DNA from: Pseudoclavibacter sp. RFBB5 | Lineage (GTDB): Bacteria; Actinomycetota; Actinomycetes; Actinomycetales; Microbacteriaceae | Length of the DNA: 64,000 bases | Direction: 5' to 3' | Assembly (NCBI RefSeq): GCF_002931555.1 | Contig: NZ_PSTZ01000001.1 | Span: forward strand, 62,001 to 126,000 | Shown: piece by piece, positions 20,745-28,568 of the stretch | How positions within the stretch are numbered: position 1 is the first letter of the stretch | Layout: each line of letters opens with the position of its first letter | Position numbers and translations under genes: made by a program | Notes under the pieces: model-generated | Databases searched by the model: none | What the model was told of the DNA's origin: nothing | What the model saw: the letters and a program-made list of their open reading frames with translations, nothing else

Positions 20745-20790
20745 CAAAAAAGGACCCGACCGTTAGCTCTGAAGAGCAACAATCGGATCC
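20745..20790 (-). terminator. Intrinsic terminator of bgl locus 1 leader
   Basis: On the minus strand, GGATCCGA (20790-20783) pairs with TCGGGTCC (20759-20752), all pairs formed with one G-U, followed by a run of six T (minus strand of 20745-20751). A small inner stem GCTCT/AGAGC sits in the loop. Its 5' arm is shared with the RAT site, so the two structures are mutually exclusive. Confidence 0.85.
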
Positions 20791-20815
20791 TGCCTGCATG
20801 ACCAGTCACATGTCC
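20785..20815 (-). promoter_or_regulatory. RAT ribonucleic antiterminator site, bgl locus 1
   Basis: A 31-nt element on the minus strand reading GGACATGTGACTGGTCATGC, then AGGCAGGATCC. It has the RAT layout, G-rich ends with ACTG and GCAGGCA around a small loop, and differs from the locus 2 copy at only two positions. Its last six bases are the first arm of the terminator, so LicT binding would prevent termination. Confidence 0.85.
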
Positions 20816-20823
20816 GTTGCATG

Positions 20824-20852
20824 AACATACACGGATCCCGGATCGGTGTCCA
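20824..20852 (-). promoter_or_regulatory. Candidate promoter of bgl locus 1
   Basis: Minus-strand TGGACA (20852-20847) and TATGTT (20829-20824) are spaced by 17 bases. The predicted transcription start near 20817 would put the RAT at the very 5' end of the RNA. The gene then starts about 117 bases downstream. Confidence 0.6.
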
Positions 20853-20964
20853 CCGTCGGTTCGGAGGTACACTCGGCCTCAGCAGGGTGCGTGCGTGGCA
20901 CCTTCACGCCAGGTGACCTACGGGGCCTTCGCGATCCGATCGGAGAGCGACGACTGGAGTCCCC

Positions 20965-22143
20965 TTGACGAATCCCAGCACCAGGGAGCGTGCCCTGGCG
21001 GCGCTTGCGGCTCTCGCATTCGGCTTCGTGATCGCGGGTGCCAACAGCATCAACCCGCTGCTTCCGATGCTCCGGGTCGAGGTTCCGCTGGGCCCGCTCG
21101 GAGTCTCGCTGACATTCGTGGCCTACGTGTCCGCGGCGGTCCTGACCCTCTTGGTGGTCGGCTTCTCCCGCGTGCGCGTGTCACCGGGTGCGGCCGTGGT
21201 CGTGGCGCTGCTGGTCGCGGCCTGCGCGAATGCGCTTCTGGCGTCGCCCGTGGACTGGCAGATCCTCGCGGGGCGGGCTGCAACAGGTATCGCGGTCGGG
21301 CTCGCCACCGGTGGCGCGGCAGGTCTGGTCGTCGAGGCGCTGCAGGGGCGCGGGCGGGGCTTGGCCGCTACGGGGAACCTCGTCGGCGCGGTCGTCGGCA
21401 CTGCCATCGCGCAGGGCGTGGCGGCGGTCGAGAGCACCGCCGGCGTGACGCTCATGTACGTCACGGGTGCCGGAGTCTCGCTGCTGCTCGCCGTTGCGCT
21501 TCTCCTCCTGCTCCGGGCACGGGCGGGGGCACGGGTGCCGCAGGGTGAACCGCCGAGGAGCACGACCGATGCCGCGCCATCTCATCGACTGACGCGCGCA
21601 GACGTGGGGACGATCCTGCGTGCCGCCATCGTGTGGACAGGGCTCAGCGCCGGTGTCGTGTACGCGCCGACGATCTTCGCTGACGCCGCCATGCCAGCGG
21701 CGCAGTTCGCGGGAAGTGTCACGATGCTCGTGGCCGCGGCCATCGCCCAGCTCGGGAGCGCGCCCCTCGGGCGCTTGTTTCCCAGGGCGAGCGGTCACCT
21801 CGCCTTCGCCGTCGGCGCTGCGCTGGCGGTGACATCGGTGCTGACCACGAGCAATGCGCTTGCCTTCATCGCGCTGGCGCTCGTCGGCGGGGGAGGGGCC
21901 GTGGCGTACCGGACGTCGCTCGTGCACCTGACGCGGGGAGCTGCGCCAAAGCTGCAGAGCGTGCTCGCATCGAAGTTCGCCGTCGCCACCTATGCCGCGT
22001 CGGCCTCAGCAGTGCTCACGATCGGGCTGCTCGGCGGTGTGCTGCCGACGGAGATCGTGCTTGCCGCGTTCGCGACGCTCCTGAGCCTCGCCGCGCTTCT
22101 CATGCACTGGCGTGCGCCGAGGCTCCGGGACCTGTCCGGGTGA
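20965..22143 (+). CDS. MFS transporter
   Basis: A major facilitator carrier of 392 residues with about 12 hydrophobic segments (for example LAALAFGFVIAGANSINPLLP, then VAYVSAAVLTLLVVGF), a short central loop rich in charged residues (about 190-220) and a conserved GRAATGIAVGLATG helix 4-5 region. The start is a TTG at 20965 with GGAG six bases upstream. An unusual start but the best supported, as there is no good ATG near the first helix. The substrate is unknown. It is divergent from the bgl operon and shares its upstream region. Confidence 0.8.
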   Translation: MTNPSTRERALAALAALAFGFVIAGANSINPLLPMLRVEVPLGPLGVSLTFVAYVSAAVLTLLVVGFSRVRVSPGAAVVVALLVAACANALLASPVDWQILAGRAATGIAVGLATGGAAGLVVEALQGRGRGLAATGNLVGAVVGTAIAQGVAAVESTAGVTLMYVTGAGVSLLLAVALLLLLRARAGARVPQGEPPRSTTDAAPSHRLTRADVGTILRAAIVWTGLSAGVVYAPTIFADAAMPAAQFAGSVTMLVAAAIAQLGSAPLGRLFPRASGHLAFAVGAALAVTSVLTTSNALAFIALALVGGGGAVAYRTSLVHLTRGAAPKLQSVLASKFAVATYAASASAVLTIGLLGGVLPTEIVLAAFATLLSLAALLMHWRAPRLRDLSG

Positions 22144-22247
22144 GTCCGCACCGAGCTGGCGGGCGAGTTCTGCAGCAGCTCGTGCACCGTGCCCGCCTGC
22201 CCGATATCACTGGCCAGGAGAATGCCGACTGCCGCGTGCGTCGTGAC

Positions 22248-22790
22248 TCACGGGCGCTCCTCGATGCGACGAGATCTCCAACGGGCCTCCTTCGGCGCGT
22301 CGGCGGCGGAGGCCAGGGACAGGCGAAGAACCTGCTTCGCGAGCAGGTCTGCGAGCACGACCGCCTGACGCACCTGCATCGGGGTGAACCCTGCTGGCGT
22401 GCTCGCGTACATGTCCACCGCCCCGATCGGCGTGGGCCCGACGAACATCGGGAACGCGAACAGCGCACCGACCTGCTCTCGCGAGACCGCATCCTTGAAC
22501 GCCGACCACCGGTGTGCAGGGAGCGCCGTCACGTTCTCGGTCAGCACCGGCTTCCTCGTCGCGAGCGCGTCCCAGCATGGCCCCTCACGGAGGTCGAGCT
22601 GGATCTCGTCGATCCGAGCCGCCACCTCGTTCGAGGCCGACAACGTCGCGCTGCCGAGGACGTCGCCCATGGTGGACACTGATGCGCCCGTCACTCGGAA
22701 CGTCTGCAGGAACAGGTCAGCGGTGCAGTCCAGGGAGTCCACTGGCGCCGCCAATGTCTCCAATGCCCGTTCGAAGCGCTCTCGTCGCAT
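22248..22790 (-). CDS. GAF domain protein (no ANTAR domain)
   Basis: A protein of 180 residues, most of it one GAF sensor domain (about 30-160) with LDLREGPCWDALATRKPV and ALFAFPMFVGPTPIGAVDMY. Actinobacterial relatives of this type normally continue into a C-terminal ANTAR RNA-binding antiterminator domain; here the frame stops after ARWRSRRIEERP with no ANTAR signature. The ATG at 22790 follows AGGAGG. It may be a stand-alone sensor or a truncated GAF-ANTAR protein. No ligand can be read. Confidence 0.75.
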   Translation of the reverse strand: MRRERFERALETLAAPVDSLDCTADLFLQTFRVTGASVSTMGDVLGSATLSASNEVAARIDEIQLDLREGPCWDALATRKPVLTENVTALPAHRWSAFKDAVSREQVGALFAFPMFVGPTPIGAVDMYASTPAGFTPMQVRQAVVLADLLAKQVLRLSLASAADAPKEARWRSRRIEERP

Positions 22791-22947
22791 GGAGGGACCT
22801 CCTCGGCTCCACAACCCTGGTCCCGCCCGAGCGTAGGGCGGCTGGGCGTCGGGATGCACCCGGTAGCCAGGGATCTCGAAGAGTGGTAGGAACCGGCAGC
22901 GCGGGACCGACGGAGCTCGAACCGGTCGAGGAACTCGCTCTCGAGCT

Positions 22948-23865
22948 CTACTGCGCCAGTCGCCCCGCCCAGTCGAGCATCAGCGGCATCGATGCGGTCG
23001 ACAGCAGCGTCTGCACGCCGATGATGGTCGCCATGAGTCGCGTGTCACCGCCGAGCTTCGCGGAGAGGATGGCGGCGGACGGGGCGGTGGGGACGGCCGT
23101 CAGGATGACGACGGCGTGGAGCGTCAGCTCGTCAGCGCCGAGCGCGATAGTCAGGGCGGCCGCGGCGAGCGGCAGCGCGGCGAGCTTGATGAGGGTCGGG
23201 ACGGTCACCTCGATGAGGTCGCGCCTCCTCCAGGCGAAGCTGATGCTGGCACCGGCGATGAGGGTGCCGCAGAGCAGGGCCGATGATGCTGCGAGGTCGA
23301 GGGTGCTCGCGATCGCTGTCGGCAGCGCGATGCCCGTGATGCTCAACCCCAGGCCGGCGAGGCAGCTGAGGATGAGCGGGTTCGTGGCGATCTCCCGGAG
23401 GAGCTTCGGCCGCGGGGCGTCGTCGTCGTGGGCACCGTACAGGGTGAGCGTCGAGACGCAGAGGAGATTGACGACCGGCACCGAGATGGCGCAGGCGATC
23501 GCGAACGTGGCGATTCCGAGCTCGCCGTGCAGGGCGCTGATGAAGACCAGGCCGATATAGGTGTTGATGCGGATCGCCCCCTGCACCATGGAGCCGAGTG
23601 CGGGGCCGGTCGACCTCAGCAGGGGCCTCGACGCGATGAGTACGCCCGTGGCGGTGATGATCGGAACCGTCGTCGTCAGCAGGAGCGGACCGATGTCGAT
23701 GGCTCCGAGGTCGGCGTTCCCGATCGAGGTGACGAACAGCGCGGGACCGAGCACGTAGTACGTGAGGCGTTCGAGGCCGCTCCAGAACTGGCCGGACCTC
23801 AGCATGGTGCGCCGCAGGACCGCACCGCCGATGAGCGTCAGCAGCACGGGCACGATCGCAGTCAT
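22948..23865 (-). CDS. AEC-family (auxin efflux carrier-like) transporter
   Basis: A membrane carrier of 305 residues with about ten hydrophobic segments. The AEC pattern is visible: the N-terminal VPVLLTLIGGAVLRR helix, INTYIGLVFISAL, LLREIATNPLILSCLAGLG and the C-terminal VPTAPSAAILSAKLGGD motif. Bacterial members move malate, malonate or similar organic acids. The ATG at 23865 gives the family length; a GTG four codons upstream is an alternative. It is divergent from the CGNR regulator gene, whose start is 37 bases away, so that protein probably controls it. Confidence 0.82.
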   Translation of the reverse strand: MTAIVPVLLTLIGGAVLRRTMLRSGQFWSGLERLTYYVLGPALFVTSIGNADLGAIDIGPLLLTTTVPIITATGVLIASRPLLRSTGPALGSMVQGAIRINTYIGLVFISALHGELGIATFAIACAISVPVVNLLCVSTLTLYGAHDDDAPRPKLLREIATNPLILSCLAGLGLSITGIALPTAIASTLDLAASSALLCGTLIAGASISFAWRRRDLIEVTVPTLIKLAALPLAAAALTIALGADELTLHAVVILTAVPTAPSAAILSAKLGGDTRLMATIIGVQTLLSTASMPLMLDWAGRLAQ

Positions 23866-23902
23866 GATGATTCCCACGCCCCCACCGTGGTGCAATAGGT
23901 CA

Positions 23903-24424
23903 ATGCAGTTCAACCATGACAACATGACGGGTGCGCTGCTCGCCGCCGAGCTCGTCAACGCCGAGGCCAGCAATGGTCCAGAAGCACGCGTCGGTGCGGC
24001 GCTCGAGCTGCACGGGATCCGCGGTCGAGCTGCACTGTCCACATTCGTCGATGGCGTGCTCGAGTGGGCTCGACTGCTCCGTCGGGTCTTCGAGGGCCAG
24101 GATGCGCGGACGCGCTGCGACGAGGTCAACGCGCTTCTCGCGCTCGGGGCCAGCAAGGGCGTCTACCTGAGCACGCACGACGGTCTCGACCCTCACCTGC
24201 ACTTCGCCCCGGACAGCGACGACCTCCTGGCCAGGGTCCGGGCCGTCACAGTGGGTGGTCTGGCGATCTTCCTGACCGAATCGCGCGGCAGCCGTCTCGG
24301 CGTCTGCTCCCGGCGCCGTTGCGAGCAGGTGTTCGTCGACGTCGGCAGGAACGCGACTCGTCGGTACTGCTCGACGCGGTGCGGGAACAACGACGCCGTC
24401 GACCGCTACCGTCAGCGCGGCTGA
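23903..24424 (+). CDS. CGNR zinc-finger (ABATE domain) putative regulator
   Basis: A protein of 173 residues. The N-terminal helical ABATE-like stress-sensing domain begins FNHDNMTGALLAAELVNA. The C-terminal treble-clef zinc finger has CSRRRCEQVFVDVGRNATRRYC and CSTRCGNN, with four cysteines in the CGNR arrangement (the motif here is CGNN). Such proteins are predicted transcriptional regulators. The intergenic gap to the divergent AEC gene is only 37 bases and contains a short CACC-GT-GGTG dyad at 23883-23892. The target assignment is positional inference. Confidence 0.8.
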   Translation: MQFNHDNMTGALLAAELVNAEASNGPEARVGAALELHGIRGRAALSTFVDGVLEWARLLRRVFEGQDARTRCDEVNALLALGASKGVYLSTHDGLDPHLHFAPDSDDLLARVRAVTVGGLAIFLTESRGSRLGVCSRRRCEQVFVDVGRNATRRYCSTRCGNNDAVDRYRQRG

Positions 24425-24469
24425 CGACCGGCGCATCCGCCGGAGGGGGCGACGAAAGCCCCGACGGGC

Positions 24470-24814
24470 TCAGTCGGTGTCGACGACCTCGGGCACCGAC
24501 AGCGCCCATGCGTTCATCGCGTCGAGCACGGTCCTCAGCTGCTCGCCCACTTCGGTGAGCTCGTAGACGACTCGCGGTGGAATCTCCGGGTAGGCCGTCC
24601 GGGTGACGAGCCCGCTCGCCTCGAAGCGCCGCAGTCGGTTCGTGAGCGTGTGCGCGCTGATGCCAGGGAGGCGGTCTTTGATCTCCGTGAATCGGAGGGG
24701 GCCGTGGAGCAGCTCCCGCACGATCAAGGTGGCCCAGGGGCCTTCGAGGAGGATGAGGAAGCGTGCCACACCGCACTCTGGGAGATCGTCGCATCGAGAC
24801 ATGGGTTCGAGCAT
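24470..24814 (-). CDS. HxlR-family transcriptional regulator
   Basis: A winged-helix regulator of 114 residues with the family hallmarks CGVARFLILLEGPWATLIVREL, PLRFTEIKDRLPGISAHTLTNRL and VVYELTEVGEQL, plus the usual N-terminal Cys pair. A start at a second Met (24802) is possible. It is divergent from an NmrA-like reductase gene, and an 8-bp perfect inverted repeat lies between them. HxlR proteins often repress a neighbouring oxidoreductase in response to electrophiles or quinones, and this pairing fits that. Confidence 0.88.
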   Translation of the reverse strand: MLEPMSRCDDLPECGVARFLILLEGPWATLIVRELLHGPLRFTEIKDRLPGISAHTLTNRLRRFEASGLVTRTAYPEIPPRVVYELTEVGEQLRTVLDAMNAWALSVPEVVDTD

Positions 24815-24820
24815 AGGCCT

Positions 24821-24859
24821 TTAGTGCAGTTGACGTAACCGATGCATCGTATGCACTAA
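24821..24859. promoter_or_regulatory. HxlR operator-like inverted repeat TTAGTGCA-N23-TGCACTAA
   Basis: TTAGTGCA at 24821-24828 and TGCACTAA at 24852-24859 are exact complements, with a GATGCATC palindrome in between at 24841-24848. The element fills the 52-base gap between the hxlR-type gene and the reductase, so one bound dimer pair could control both. The second arm ends seven bases before the reductase ATG. Confidence 0.6.
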
Positions 24860-24866
24860 TAGACGC

Positions 24867-25703
24867 ATGACCTATCTGATCCACGGCGCCACTGGCGCCC
24901 AGGGTGCCCCCGTCGCCGCAGCTCTCGCCGCTGCCGGCCTCGACGTCACCGCCGCTGTCCGCACGCCGAGCACCTATGAGGGGCCGGGAACGGCCGTGGC
25001 CGTCGACTTCACCGACACCGCCTCGCTGACCAGCGCCTACCGCGACGTCGACGGGGTCTTCGTCCACCTGCCCATCGGGTCGCCTGCACAGCAGCTCGCG
25101 GCGGCCACCGCCGTGGCCGACGCCGCGGAGGCATCCCGTCCCGCCCGAGTCGTGGTCTCCACGAGCGGATACACGCTCGAGGACCCGGAGAGCGCGCTCG
25201 CGGTGCTGGTGCGCAGGCTCGACGAGGCTGGGATCTCCACCGCCGTCGTGCAGCCCCGCCTGTACCTCGAGAACCTCCTGCTGCCGTTCGTCGCGGGACC
25301 GGCGAAGGAGCGCGGCGTGCTCAGCTACCCCATACGGGAGGACTACGCGGTCTCCTGGAGCTCTCACCTCGATGTCGCGGACGTCGTCGTCGGCCTCATG
25401 CGAGACAGCTCGATCACCGGGATCGTCGGTGTCGGCGCCTTGCCGGGTCTGCTCGGCAAGGACCTCGCGGCGAGCTTCGAAGCACGCCTCGGGAAGCCCG
25501 TCAGCTTCGAGAGCCGCGACCCGGACGACTTCGGGACGGACCTCGCCAGGCTCATCGGCCCGGGGGCGGCGCCCGTCGTCGACTCCTACAAGTGGCGAGC
25601 CACGCAGCCCGACGAGGTCATCGACGAGGCGACGAGCGCGCAGCAGCGCCTCGGCATCAGCCCCCGCTCTGTGACCGACTGGCTCGGGCAGATGGGCGTC
25701 TGA
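24867..25703 (+). CDS. NmrA-family NAD(P)-binding reductase
   Basis: A protein of 278 residues with an N-terminal Rossmann fold (YLIHGATGAQGAPVAAALAAAG), the VFVHLPIG strand and VVSTSGYTLEDPE in place of a classical YxxxK site, as in NmrA/HSCARG and QorB-type quinone reductases. Control by HxlR suggests a role in detoxifying quinones or other electrophiles; that is inference. The start at 24867 is the first ATG after the operator. Confidence 0.78.
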   Translation: MTYLIHGATGAQGAPVAAALAAAGLDVTAAVRTPSTYEGPGTAVAVDFTDTASLTSAYRDVDGVFVHLPIGSPAQQLAAATAVADAAEASRPARVVVSTSGYTLEDPESALAVLVRRLDEAGISTAVVQPRLYLENLLLPFVAGPAKERGVLSYPIREDYAVSWSSHLDVADVVVGLMRDSSITGIVGVGALPGLLGKDLAASFEARLGKPVSFESRDPDDFGTDLARLIGPGAAPVVDSYKWRATQPDEVIDEATSAQQRLGISPRSVTDWLGQMGV

Positions 25704-25841
25704 CCGAGGGCGTCCGTCACGCGAGCGAAGCCGGGAGCCTTCGAGCTCGGCTCCCCTGCTTCGCTCGTGGACGAGGGGCAACCGCGCGTGTGTCCATCGA
25801 CCGCCGCCTACTGTGTGGTCGAGAAGACCCGGGAGGTCGCA

Positions 25842-28370
25842 ATGGAGAGCCGCACGCAGCCGACTTCCATCAAGGTGCGAGGTGCACGGGTCCATAACCT
25901 GAAGAACGTCGACGTGGACGTCCCGCTCGGTCGCCTCGTGGCGATAGCGGGAGTGTCCGGGTCGGGGAAGTCGTCGCTGGCGCTCGGTGTCCTGTACGCG
26001 GAGGGCTCGCGGCGCTACGTCGAGGCGCTCTCGACGTACACGCGGCGACGCATGACCCACGCGACCCGGGCGACGGTGGACTCCGTTCAGCATGTCCCTG
26101 CTGCGCTGGCGCTCCGTCAGCGCCCAGGCATCCCTGGAGTGCGATCGACCTTCGGCACGTCGACGGAGCTGCTGAACGTGCTCCGCGTGATGTTCTCGCG
26201 CCTCGGGTCCCATCTGTGTCCGAACGGGCATCGGATCGCGCCGACGATCGATGTCGCTGCGAACAAGGATCTCGTCTGCCCCGAGTGCGGCGTGAGCTTC
26301 TCCCCGCCGGGCGCGGAGTCGCTCGCATTCAACTCGGACGGCGCCTGTGCCGAGTGCAGCGGTACCGGATTCGTGCGCGACGTGGATGACGATGCGCTTG
26401 TCCCCGACCCGTCGAAGACGATCGCAGATGGAGCGGTGGCTCCGTGGGGGATGTTCGGCCTTGCCGTGATGCCCCAGGTCGCCGCGGAGCTCGGGGTCCG
26501 CATCGACGTGCCCTACCGCGAGCTGACCGACCAGGAACGGCTCATCGTCATGGACGGGGCTCCGGTCAAGCGCGAGATCAGAGTGCCGTCCCGATCCGGC
26601 AAGCTCTTCGACCTGAACTTCACCTATCGGAACGCGCGGCAGGCGGTTCGCGAGGCGATCGACAATGCGAGCAGCGAAGCGGGGATCGCCCGTGTGAACC
26701 GCTTCATCACGACGCATCAGTGCACGGTCTGCCACGGAACTCGACTCTCGGAGCAGGCGCTCGGCAGCGAGGTCTGTGGCATCGATCTCGCGCAGGCGGC
26801 GAGGAAGGACCTCGAGGCGATCCTCGCGTGGGTGGCGGCGGTCCCGGAGTCGATGGATGACACCCTGCAGCCGATGGCGGCGCTCATCGCCGGGCAGTTC
26901 GCCGAGATGGGGCAGCGGCTGCTGCAACTCGGGTTGGGGTATCTGACGCTCGACCGAGCGAGCTCGACGCTCTCCACCGGAGAGCGCCAGCGAGTCCAGC
27001 TGGCGCGAGCCGTGCGCAACGAGACGACCGGCGTGCTCTACGTCCTCGACGAGCCTTCGATCGGACTGCATCCGGCGAACATCGACGGCCTGATCGGGGT
27101 GATGCACGACCTCCTCGCCGACGGCAACTCCGTCGTGCTCGTCGACCACGACGTGCAGGTGCTCCGCGAGGCGGACTGGCTGATCGAGATCGGCCCAGGG
27201 TCCGGCGGGGCGGGAGGCACCGTGCTCGCGGAGGGAACCGTCCCCGAGATCGGCGCCCACCCGGCATCGCTGATCGGAGAGTTCCTGGATGGGCGAGCTG
27301 AGACCATCACCAGGGTGCGGAGCGACGCGGCGGGCGTCTTCACGCAGGGCACCGTGCGACTCGAGACCTCGGCGGTGCACACCGTGCACCCGCTGCAGGT
27401 CAGCATCCCGAAGGGGCGTCTCACCGCGGTGACCGGCATGTCGGGGTCCGGGAAGACGACGCTCGTCCTCGAGAGCCTGGTGCCGGCGATCGCCGCGGCC
27501 CGTCAGGGCACGGTGCCGCCGAGTCACGTGCGAAGGCTGGACCCTGCGGGCCTCAACGAAGCCAACGTCGTCGACGCGTCTCCCATCGGCACGAACGTCC
27601 GTTCGACCGTGGCGACGTACAGCGGGGTCCTGGATGATCTGCGTCGACTGTTCGCGGCGACTCCTGAATCACGTGAGCGCGGGCTCAAGGCGGGTGACTT
27701 CTCGTACAACACGGGCTCGCTCCGTTGCCCGCGATGCGAGGGCACCGGTCAGGTGGTGCTGGATGTGCAGTTCCTGCCGGACGTCGACATCCCCTGTCCC
27801 GACTGCGGGGGCAGCCGGTACCGGCCTGACGCGCAGGCGATCCGGATCGCCACGGAGGGAGGTGAGCGCAGCATGCCGGACCTGCTCTCGGCCTCGGTCT
27901 CGGACGCCGCCGAGATGCTCGCAGGCCTTCCCAGACTCGCGAGGAAGCTGCGGACCCTGGTCGAACTCGGTCTCGGCTACCTGACGCTGGGCGAGGACAC
28001 CCCTGCGCTGTCGGGGGGTGAAGCGCAGCGCCTCAAGCTCGCCACCGATCTCGGGCGCAAGCACGACGGCAGCCTATTCATCCTCGACGAGCCGTCCGTC
28101 GGCCTGCATCCCCTCGATACGAGAGTGCTGCTCGACGTCATCGATCGGCTCCTGGCGACCGGTGCCACGGTGATCATCATCGAGCACGACCTCGACATGA
28201 TCGCTAATGCCGACTACGTCATCGACATGGGGCCGGGTGGCGGCACCGCGGGAGGCCGCGTCGTCGCGACCGGCACGCCGGAGGAAGTGTCGATCAGCCC
28301 CGAGAGCGTGACCGGGCGATACCTGGCCCCGATGCTCCGCGACGTGCGGCACAAGCCGTCGCGCTCCTAG
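25842..28370 (+). CDS. UvrA-like ABC ATPase (UvrA paralogue)
   Basis: A soluble double ABC ATPase of 842 residues. Walker A motifs GVSGSGKSS (37-45) and GMSGSGKTT (about 533), zinc-finger cysteine pairs (LVCPECGVSF, CAECSGTGF, RCPRCEGTGQ, CPDCGGSRY), and signatures STGERQRVQLARA and LSGGEAQRLKLA are present. It is about 100 residues shorter than housekeeping UvrA (about 950) and the region between the first Walker A and its signature is reduced, as in UvrA2-type paralogues linked to drug or DNA-damage tolerance. The ATG at 25842 is preceded by GGGAGG. Its relation to the preceding reductase is unclear. Confidence 0.85.
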   Translation: MESRTQPTSIKVRGARVHNLKNVDVDVPLGRLVAIAGVSGSGKSSLALGVLYAEGSRRYVEALSTYTRRRMTHATRATVDSVQHVPAALALRQRPGIPGVRSTFGTSTELLNVLRVMFSRLGSHLCPNGHRIAPTIDVAANKDLVCPECGVSFSPPGAESLAFNSDGACAECSGTGFVRDVDDDALVPDPSKTIADGAVAPWGMFGLAVMPQVAAELGVRIDVPYRELTDQERLIVMDGAPVKREIRVPSRSGKLFDLNFTYRNARQAVREAIDNASSEAGIARVNRFITTHQCTVCHGTRLSEQALGSEVCGIDLAQAARKDLEAILAWVAAVPESMDDTLQPMAALIAGQFAEMGQRLLQLGLGYLTLDRASSTLSTGERQRVQLARAVRNETTGVLYVLDEPSIGLHPANIDGLIGVMHDLLADGNSVVLVDHDVQVLREADWLIEIGPGSGGAGGTVLAEGTVPEIGAHPASLIGEFLDGRAETITRVRSDAAGVFTQGTVRLETSAVHTVHPLQVSIPKGRLTAVTGMSGSGKTTLVLESLVPAIAAARQGTVPPSHVRRLDPAGLNEANVVDASPIGTNVRSTVATYSGVLDDLRRLFAATPESRERGLKAGDFSYNTGSLRCPRCEGTGQVVLDVQFLPDVDIPCPDCGGSRYRPDAQAIRIATEGGERSMPDLLSASVSDAAEMLAGLPRLARKLRTLVELGLGYLTLGEDTPALSGGEAQRLKLATDLGRKHDGSLFILDEPSVGLHPLDTRVLLDVIDRLLATGATVIIIEHDLDMIANADYVIDMGPGGGTAGGRVVATGTPEEVSISPESVTGRYLAPMLRDVRHKPSRS

Positions 28371-28406
28371 CGCGGGCGTGCGAGCAACGAGTGGGCGCGC
28401 GGTGGG

Positions 28407-28544
28407 CACCCTCTCGCTCCTGCGCGCTACGTCTTCGACGAGCTGCGCTACCGCCGATACGAGTTGAAGTGCGACAGTCTCAACACCCCGTCCCGCCGCA
28501 CAGCCGAGCGCCTCCGCTTCGTGTTCGAGGGCGCGTTCCGGTAG
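28407..28544 (+). pseudogene. Relic of a GNAT acetyltransferase C-terminus
   Basis: A stop-terminated stretch encodes [20 protein letters not shown] followed by [20 protein letters not shown]. This closely resembles the C-terminal RimJ/RimL-type acetyltransferase motif (FDELGYRRYEWKCDSLN...SRRAAERLGF). Nothing upstream supplies the N-terminal two thirds, because the UvrA-like gene ends 36 bases before. It is therefore a gene fragment, not a functional gene. Confidence 0.7.
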
Positions 28545-28568
28545 CCGTCGCGGGGGTGGGGCCGATGC

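Noticed and set aside
24246-27527. A minus-strand frame of more than 1000 codons opposite the UvrA-like gene
   Set aside because: Its product is His/Arg/Asp-rich without any domain, and it runs across an HxlR gene, a reductase gene and the UvrA gene; it is a codon-bias shadow.
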